Below, piece by piece: positions 57,079-64,000 of a DNA stretch of 64,000 nucleotides (the stretch's first letter is position 1; every line of letters starts with the position of its first letter). This DNA is from Ceratobasidium sp. AG-K (lineage: Eukaryota > Basidiomycota > Agaricomycetes > Cantharellales > Ceratobasidiaceae): assembly GCA_037039685.1 (NCBI GenBank), contig JAWNGF010000003.1:682001-746000 (forward strand), in the 5' to 3' direction. The notes under the pieces are model-generated. The model saw only the letters and a program-made list of their open reading frames with translations, had not been told where the DNA came from and did not search any database. A program made the translations under genes and the position numbers.

Positions 57079-58682
57079 ATGCATGAGAATGTAGCTGCTA
57101 GCGCAGAGCAGATCAGGCAACGGCTCTACGACGCGGACCCAGTCCGTCTCGGCAGAGCATCCCCCGATACAAGCAGAATGAATCGCCGACTCGAGATTCG
57201 AGCCCGGGACCGAAACTTCACCGGCGTTGTTACTGTCTGGAACAATGCGATAGAGGAGAAGATCAAGCCGGATGCGACGACTTATGCAACCTTGTTCGAG
57301 CTCTTTGCCTCGTACGGACTATTTGATATGACTGTCAAGGTGTTCAAGGATATGATCGCTATGGACATGGGTGATAAGCAAAGGGGTCTCAACTACATCC
57401 TCCAGGTGAGTCTGCTTCCAAAGGGTACATTTGGACGAATCTTATGCCTCTTTCCTCCAGTCGGCCGCATCAGATCAGAAGTTGGAAGCTAAAGCTTTGG
57501 CAATGTTTGAACAATATGGGGTCAAATATAATGCTACGACCTATCAGCACCTACTCGAAAGCTGGGCCCGAAGAAACAACATTGAACGAGCGCTCGAGTT
57601 GATTCATGAGATGGACAAGCTTGGGATCGCTCCGAACGTTGAATGCGTACAGATTTTGATTATGTTGGCAGCTAGGCTGGGCATGTCTCAGTTGGCAATG
57701 GAAATTGCTATCAACTCGATGGGCACGCCTGGAGTGGTGGATGAGAAAGTCCGGATGTCGATCTTGATGTCTGCAGCCGCAAACCTTCATGTGAGTTATT
57801 TCCCTCGACGTTGGTGCCTTATCATGACTTCTTGTCCGACAGGTAGAGGTGGTCCAATGGGCTTGGAAACTCGTCCGAGAAACCAGCGCCATTCCTACCG
57901 AACCCCTTTACATCGAAATCCTCAACACCGCAGGGAGATATGGTCTACCCGACCTTGCTCTCGAAGTCCTCGAATGTCTCCAGAAATCTAACATCACCAT
58001 TATGGAATACCACCTAGCCCCACTCGTCGGCGCATATGCTACCGCAGGCCAGCTGCGCGAAGCCTACCTCGCACTGGACAAATTCTCCGATTATGGCGTG
58101 TCTGTTCTGCCCGAGAGCGCTTCGTCCCTGGTAGCGGTCATCAGCAAGTCAGCTAATAAACTCGACGAAGCGTGGGACGTCCTTTCCAATCTCCCCAAAC
58201 CGACCAATATCGCCGCAGTCAATCTGACAATCCAAGCCGCCGTAAACCAATCCGACATGCAGCGTGCCATCGGGATTTACAAAGAGCTCTCGGACCTCGA
58301 GTGTGCGCCCACTGCGAACACATTCGATATTCTGCTCGCAGGGTGCCTGGGAATCTCTCATGCCGAACTAGGCGAACGGCTTTATGCAGATATGCTCTCA
58401 CGCCAGATCGAGCCCACGCTTCAGACATTCTCCAGGCTGATACTGTTAAGCCTGACCCAAGATACGTACGAGCTGGCGTTCGAGCGACTCGAAGATATCA
58501 AGAGTCGAAAGATGACCCCTCCTGCACGGATTTACGAAGCGCTCGTACGGAGGTGTGTTCAAGAGGGAGACCCCCGTGCCGAGCTTGCGTTGGAGGATAT
58601 GGCAATATGCGGGTATGAGGTATCGCCCGAGCTGAAGAAGTTCTTGTTACGGAATGACGCGGGAGGGGGTCCAAGGCGGTGA
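57079..58682 (+). CDS. Pentatricopeptide-repeat protein, probably mitochondrial
   Basis: PPR proteins bind organelle RNA and act in its processing, stability or translation. The repeats are visible as helical pairs: FTGVVTVWNNAIEEKIKPDA with TTYATLFELFASYGLFDMTV, NATTYQHLLESWARRNNIER with ALELIHEMDKLGIAPNVECV, EPLYIEILNTAGRYGLPDLA with LEVLECLQKSNITIMEYHLA, and ANTFDILLAGCLGISHAELG with ERLYADMLSRQIEPTLQTFS, then ARIYEALVRRCVQEGDPRAE. Introns lie at about 57405-57461 and 57791-57841. The same frame upstream (56953-57078) would encode an Arg/Ser-rich, acid-free presequence, MSLPVLRRIARQSVPRHISR onward, but is cut by a TAA at 57046-57048. If that stop is real, translation must start at 57079 without an obvious targeting signal. 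Confidence 0.8.
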
Positions 58683-59652
58683 CCGTTGGCGCTGGCTGTA
58701 TTCAGCTATCGAAATACATCGTCATTGCGAGACCCATCCGAGGGCTATGATATGACCTGTGTCGTCGTGAGCACTGGCAGGTTTCTTATGAACCGCAACA
58801 AATTTAGGTGATCGATTCAAAGACACACCCGCTCCCTCACAGACGCACATTTTGTCACGGTATAACCGTATATCTGGAGAGCATATATCCAGAGAAGACG
58901 AGGGGAGTGGTCTACTGACCTTGGTAACCCAAATGGAACCGCTCTAGGATCCCTCTACCAACACTTTATCGAAAAGTTTCAGATACAACCCCAATATGAA
59001 TGTGGATCGACGACGAGCTCGTAGGCCCATAAACTCGTAGCTGAAAACCTTAGTAAATTTACAATGAGAGGGGGTATGACTACCAGTAAACAATGGTAGC
59101 GCCCGGGGGGTCTACCACTGCCCCAAGTGCTCAGGAGCGCCTCGGGTCACCGGGCGCCCAAGTTACCGCGCCTTACTCGGGGGTAATACTTGCGGTGAAA
59201 GACGGCGTTGCTGTCCGCAAGAGCTCTTGATCAAACGCCGGGAGGGGGGCACCCAGCCAATCGGCGAGCACTCGGTGGGGCTCGTACCGCAAAGACTAGC
59301 CTAATCCCCTAGAATACTCGAGCTCTCCGGCGTTTGAAAAGTCGTCGAGGCGCTCAGAGCTTGGAGTGACAATTACTTCGGGGATTGGCGCTTCCGAGCC
59401 GCCCAAGATTGCCTTGCGGGTGGAGCAAAGCTGTAAAGGACCATGTGTCAACGTTATCATTAGCTCCTCGCCGTAACCTGGTGCCACAACATATATCAAG
59501 CACCAACCTCCGCCTCGGGTTCAGCATCCTAGCAGTCGTCCGAAGTATAGCACCGTTGTTCAAGATTACACTGGGGAAACGACAGATCAAACTGCGCTAC
59601 ATTTCGTCGACTTATATATTTCAAATCAAGTGGTCAAAACGGGTGTTGGATA
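58683..59652. other. Intergenic with G/C-rich hairpins
   Basis: No gene recognised. The part at 59095-59225 is clearly richer in G/C and self-complementary: GCGCCCGG at 59099-59106 pairs with CCGGGCGC at 59150-59157, and CTTGCGG at 59189-59195 pairs with CCGCAAG at 59215-59221. Confidence 0.4.
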
Positions 59653-60398
59653 ATGGAAGGGAGTGGTTCATCCAAGGGTTCATCTTCCAAGGACAGTCGA
59701 GGCCCCATTAGAAACACAAATGTGAGCGATTGTCTTCATCGATTCTCTCGCCCCTAACGTTGGGCTTATTCTATTCTCGCTGATTGTAGCCATATGTTTT
59801 CAGCGCGCCTCGCCCAAAGTTCAAGGGTGTAGACACAGCGAGGAGCTCGAAGCAGACAAACGAACTTGGGGAGCTTCAGAGCAAGATGGATTTGGCGGTT
59901 GCATATATGAGACAAGGGAGACTGGCGGACGCGGAGTTGCTAGGTGGTGAATTGGTAGTCGCTCGAAGACGAGTACTAGGGATAAGGCATCCCGATACGC
60001 TGCGAGCAATCGAGAATCTAGCGGGGACGTACTATGAACAAGGACGTATGGCGAGCGCACTGATACTAGAAGTTGAGCTACTGGCTTCTCGGAGGCGCTT
60101 GCTTGGCGAACATCATCCCCTCACGCTACGGAGCATGTCAAACCTAGCGGCCACGTACAAGAGGAGAGGTCAATTCGCGCATGCAGACGTTCTGGAAGCC
60201 GAAATGCTAGTGGCCCATGGACAGTATCATTTCCAACATCCAATGATGTCTACAGCACAATCCGGGTTCGAAAATTATGCAGATCACGAATGTCACAGTA
60301 CTGGGAAGAAGAGGAAGCAGGATGATACAAGAACCGAACAAACGAATTCATGGGGAGGGGAAACCGTGGGATTGAAGAAGGCACGGGGACAGCAGTGA
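59653..60398 (+). CDS. Small kinesin-light-chain-type TPR protein
   Basis: Exon 1 (59653-59721) encodes a Ser-rich start, MEGSGSSKGSSSKDSRGP and IRNTN. A phase-0 intron (59722-59789) joins PYVFSAPRPKFKGVDTARSS. Two and a half TPR units of the kinesin-light-chain/nephrocystin type follow: AVAYMRQGRLADAELLGGEL with VVARRRVLGIRHPDTLRAIE, then NLAGTYYEQGRMASALILEV with LLASRRRLLGEHHPLTLRSM, and SNLAATYKRRGQFAHADVLE. The C-terminus is polar and basic (GKKRKQDDTRTEQ). Such TPRs are protein-interaction modules; in basidiomycetes they usually sit at the end of large NLR-like ATPases with N-terminal lipase or other domains. Here no NACHT or NB-ARC is present, so it is either a small adaptor or a cut-down piece of such a gene. 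Confidence 0.6.
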
Positions 60399-60774
60399 CA
60401 AGGAGGGCCAGACAAACTGAGTATTGTATACCGAGTTGTAGGGTGAAGGTTTTGACCAGTCAAGTCAACTTTGTGGCTAGAAGTGACTTTGTGCTGAGAG
60501 AAATCCAGTGGCAGGTTCGAAGCAAAATGCGGGGCAACATACTTGCGCCACGACTGAGAATGTATGCGCGGACACTTTGAAATGCGTCACTGTCGACTTC
60601 AGATCTTCGGCGGACCCGTACATCCCGTCACGTGGGGAAGCAAATAGGGGACGATCTGTTTCAGGGGTGAATTTGGCCTTGGTCCATCCTTGTCCACAAC
60701 GTTGGTCGACTCACTCTCTCACACTCTTTTGCTCGCTAGTCGCTCGTTAATTTCTTGTTTTCTCATTTGCAAGC
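60399..60774. other. Intergenic, GH16 upstream region
   Basis: Promoter region of the glucanase; a pyrimidine-rich tract (about 60705-60770) precedes its start. No gene seen. Confidence 0.35.
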
Positions 60775-62051
60775 ATGCTTTTGACCACTCGCTCTACCCT
60801 CGCACTCAGTTTAATATCACTTCCACTGGTAGCCTCCAGCACAGTTCCGGTCCTTGATATACACTATATTATTTCCTCCGGTCGAAAGTTCAAACTGAAA
60901 GAAGACATTGTTGGTCGTGGATTTTATGATGCATTCAACTTTCAGACATTCAACGATCCTACGCACGGTCGCGTCGAGTAAGCCTACCCATTCAACACCT
61001 TCCCTGAACTCACACGGCATCTCATTTTAGCTACGTTGACCAAGCTCACGCCTCGAGCCGTAACCTTACATACACATCCGACTCCAAATTCGTCATGCGC
61101 GCCGATACCAGCAAGGTCGTCACCAAACAATCCCGCGGTCGAGAGAGCATCCGTATCGCGTCCAAGCAAAAGTACGAGGACTCGGTAATAGTCCTGGACA
61201 TGACCCATATGCCAACTGGATGTGCGACTTGGCCTGCATTTTGGACTGTCACCTCGGAAGGTACGTCCGACTCCTGCGTCCGATGAACGAGCTGACGGGG
61301 GTTTACAGGCAGGTGGCCCAAGGGCGGCGAGATTGATATTATTGAAGGGGTCAACCTCCAATCACGTAATCTCGCGTCGTTGCATACGACAGCAGGATGC
61401 ACCATGTCCGAGTACCGCCCTCGGCTGATGACCGGCAAGGCCAAGAGCACCGAATGCGATGCGTCGAAGAATTACAACCAGGGATGTGGCGTCGAGTTTA
61501 GTCGGCCCAAGTCGTATGGGAAAGACTTTAACAAGCATGGTGGCGGATGGTATGTTGATCTTGCACACCGGATGATGGCCTTGACTGATTGGGTTGCGTT
61601 GCTAGGTTCGCTATGAGCCGTACCAAAGAGGATGGAATTAGCGTTTGGTTCTGGAGTCGCGATGATCCTACTGTCCCAGACGACGTACGCCACGGCGGGA
61701 AGAGCGTATGCACCGATACATGGGGATTGCCTGAGGCGGTGTTTACGCCCGACAACTGCGATGTGAAGAGCCATTTTGGACCGCATGAGATTGTCTTCGA
61801 TCTTACCTTTTGCGTGAGTGTCACTTTTTTCGGTTCAGAAACGCGAAAAATTCATTAAGGTTCAGGGAGACTGGGCAGGGAGCCTTTACCCCACTTCAGG
61901 ATGTCCAGGAAGCTGTGTCGATTGTGAGTTTCACGCGTCCGTTGCCAAATGAATAGGGCTAACTCAGGGAACGCAAACAGTTGTCGATAATAACCCCAAG
62001 GAGTTTGTGGACGCGTACTGGGAAATAAACTCGCTTCGTACCTATGTATAA
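60775..62051 (+). CDS. Secreted GH16 endo-beta-1,3(4)-glucanase
   Basis: Cleaves beta-1,3- or mixed-linked glucans outside the cell; such enzymes remodel the fungal wall or degrade plant and fungal glucan. The N-terminus is a signal peptide (LALSLISLPLVASS core). Then GRGFYDAFNFQTFNDPTHGR, NLTYTSDSKFVMRADTSKVV, GRESIRIASKQKYEDSVIVL, MPTGCATWPAFWTV, the catalytic motif GGEIDIIEGVN (Glu nucleophile and acid/base in E-I-D-I-I-E, about 61328-61355), LHTTAGCTMSEYRP, GGGWFAMSRTKEDGISVWFW and CGDWAGSLYPTSGCPGSC, ending YWEINSLRTYV. The order matches Phanerochaete Lam16A-type laminarinases. Introns lie near 60978-61029, 61261-61310, 61549-61606, 61814-61866 and 61921-61981. Stop at 62049-62051. Intact. 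Confidence 0.88.
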
Positions 62052-62331
62052 CTAGTTCAGCCTATAATGTATTATCCTATAATTACTTGCTTGTGTCCCG
62101 GTCGCGTGGCCGGCTTCTGTCGATCAACGGTGATGCGCGTCTGTCACGTGACGATTGTTGACAGCATCTATCATTCCTTCCTTTCCAATTCGACGTCCAC
62201 GAATTGGGGTCATGATAACTGTGGTCCATCCCACAACCGCGAGGCACTCGATTTTGGGCAGTGAGTACCGATATAGTCTCCCCTATACCCCTGGCTGATC
62301 TCTGCTAGAACGGAGCTTCAGCTCTCCCTCC

Positions 62332-64000
62332 ATGGACGGCCCCAAGCAAGGCGTCTTGCGTCTCAAGTCCCTCAAGGAGAAGGAGAATCTTTCTCGTATG
62401 TTGGCTCTGGTTTATTCCAAGGATTGTGCTGAGTTCTGTTTCAGCGTCTTCCTTGCCCCGGCTGTCGGTCAAGAAAGACCCGAACCAGCCGAGCCCAGTG
62501 CCAGTCCGGAAGGTATCTGGGTCGCAACCAACCCTCGGGGCGGCAGCACTTCGAACACAGGTCGGGCCAACAACTTGCATACTCTTCTGGGTGCTCATTA
62601 TATTTCCAGGTCGACACCCTCCGAGCCGAAAATGCCAAACTACGTAAAGAGCACCAACGAGAGCTGGCCAAGCTTCAGGAAAAGTCCTCTCAATCCGAAG
62701 TGAGGATTCAGGAGCTTGTGCGGGAAAAGCTGCTCAGGGAGAGCGAACAGGCTGAGGCTGAGCGGGAACATCGTGAGTTGAGATTGTTTCGTGGGTTACT
62801 CGGTAGCTGATTGGTGATTCGGCGGTAGGCATGGCGGCATCCCGGGAGGCTGCGCTCCGAACTGCAGTACGTATCATCCAGCAACTAACATTTATGCTCT
62901 GACTGACTTGGATTGCAGCTTGAACGATCGGAAGCGGCCTTGAAGCAAATGAACGAACGAACAAGCAAAATTAGCGGAGCAGAGCGAAAGTTGGAAGACA
63001 TGGAGCGGATACACAATGATGAAAAGCGCAAGGTGCGTCTCCCAACCACTTCACTTGTAGAAACTAGCTCACACTGGGGTCAGCTCACGCTGGAAATATC
63101 CTCGCTCCAATCTCAACTCGAAGTCGCTCGAACAACACTCAACGAACATTCCGCCCGGCTCCGCGAACGAGACTCGTCCAAGCGATTCGAGTCTCGTGCG
63201 CGGGACTTGGAGGCCCGTCTGCAAGAGAGAGAATCACGTATTCGAGAGCTGGAAGAAGAGCTCGCGACTGCTGAAGCACAGGCCCAAGTATACGAGGGCC
63301 GGGTCCAAGTGTACGACAAGCGAGTTCGGGCGTACAAGGAACGAGTCCGGATTGCGGAATCCCAAGCGCGCGAAGCCGAGTCTGAAATCGAGGCGCTACA
63401 AGTCGCTCGGGCCTTGGGTAACGAGGAGAAAGCCGAGGAGTTGGATTACGCCAAGGGATTGATGGAGAGGTTGGCTGCTGCGTATGGAGAGTTGAACGAG
63501 AGGATGCAGGAAAGGGATCGGGAGGTGCGCTCGCTCGAGTGGGCGCTTTCGGACAAAGAAGAGAGAGCCCGCGCATTGGAGAGGAGTTTGAGGATGGCAG
63601 AGGAGGAAAGGCGCGAGCTGATGGAGGAGTTGGATGCTAGGCGGGCTCTATCCGACGTTCAAGAGTGGAGCCGGCCGGCGGCGGAGACTCTGGAGAAGGA
63701 CCCGCGGGTCGAACTGGACGATCTCCTGACGGTCGCGATGGACGGCCAACGGGAGGCTCGCGAGATGGAGCTCGAGAGACTACAAGTTCTAGCCCGCGAC
63801 TTGCCCCAGGATGCTCCTTCGCTCCCAACCCCTTCAACCTCTGCGTCCCAAGCCGAGCTTGAGCTAGCTCGCCTGCGCACGGAATGCGCCGCTCTCCGCG
63901 AGGAGCAAGAGTCTCTGGAGCAGGATCTTGTCGACGCAGCCATGGAGGCCGAAGATCACGCTCGTCAAGCCGCTTCGTTTACCCAACTTTCCGCCAACTA
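62332..64000 (+). CDS. Coiled-coil protein, C-terminus beyond the right edge
   Basis: Starts at 62332 (MDGPKQGVLRLKSLKEKENL). Short exons then give LPRLSVKKDPNQPSPVPV and VSGSQPTLGAAALRTQ, followed by a nearly continuous heptad-rich coiled coil: AENAKLRKEHQRELAKLQEK, REAALRTALERSEAALKQMN, LTLEISSLQSQLEVARTTLN, RARDLEARLQERESRIRELE, GRVQVYDKRVRAYKERVRIA and LARLRTECAALREEQESLEQ. It is open at the window edge. Composition and a short basic, Ser-rich head suggest a cytoskeletal, spindle-pole or golgin-like scaffold, but no family-defining domain is present in the visible part. Introns are near 62398-62446, 62559-62610, 62772-62828, 62866-62918 and 63031-63084. Confidence 0.7.

Overview
This window looks like nuclear DNA of a filamentous basidiomycete, most likely an agaricomycete close to Rhizoctonia/Ceratobasidium. 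The signs are many short (about 45-70 nt) GT-AG introns, dense genes on both strands, a basidiomycete-type cytochrome P450, DUF6535 membrane proteins, DUF2235 hydrolases, RTA1-family membrane proteins and kinesin-light-chain-type TPRs. The organism is inferred from gene content, not from a marker gene. No rRNA, tRNA or CRISPR was found. Most genes are broken into small exons, so the models were built by reading across splice sites; exon ends are approximate unless positions are given.

Layout. 0-6 kb: a P450 gene running off the left edge, then a gene-poor stretch with one LTR and two long imperfect palindromes. 6-17 kb: an FMN-dependent 2-hydroxyacid dehydrogenase, two F-box genes of one family, and an RTA1-type membrane protein. 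17.7-20.8 kb: a large DUF6535 protein. 23-29.3 kb: three head-to-tail RTA1 paralogs, an RTA1 relic and a possible small secreted protein. 29.7-31.7 kb: a third F-box paralog. 32.1-36.8 kb: a long protein ending in an XPF-like nuclease fold plus helix-hairpin-helix, most like the meiotic factor Shoc1/Zip2. 37.8-39.1 kb: a fifth RTA1 gene. 39.8-40.9 kb: a broken F-box/LRR-like gene. 41.4-45.2 kb: a three-domain p-aminobenzoate synthase with aminodeoxychorismate lyase, glutaminase and chorismate-binding parts in one gene. 45.3-48.3 kb: a second DUF6535 gene. 48.7-51.5 kb: a GRAM-domain membrane protein. 51.6-56.1 kb: tandem DUF2235 hydrolases. 57-58.7 kb: a PPR protein. 59.7-60.4 kb: a small TPR protein. 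60.8-62.1 kb: a secreted GH16 glucanase. 62.3 kb to the right edge: a coiled-coil protein.

How the parts relate. The left two thirds are shaped by local duplication: five RTA1 genes plus a relic, and three F-box genes with a shared C-terminal region, interleaved. The right third is mostly single-copy conserved genes plus the DUF2235 pair. Between about 39.8 and 56 kb several otherwise well conserved genes carry single-base frame breaks, mostly apparent one-base deletions in or beside short homopolymers. This fits consensus sequencing error at least as well as gene decay, and should be settled before any of these genes is called a pseudogene.
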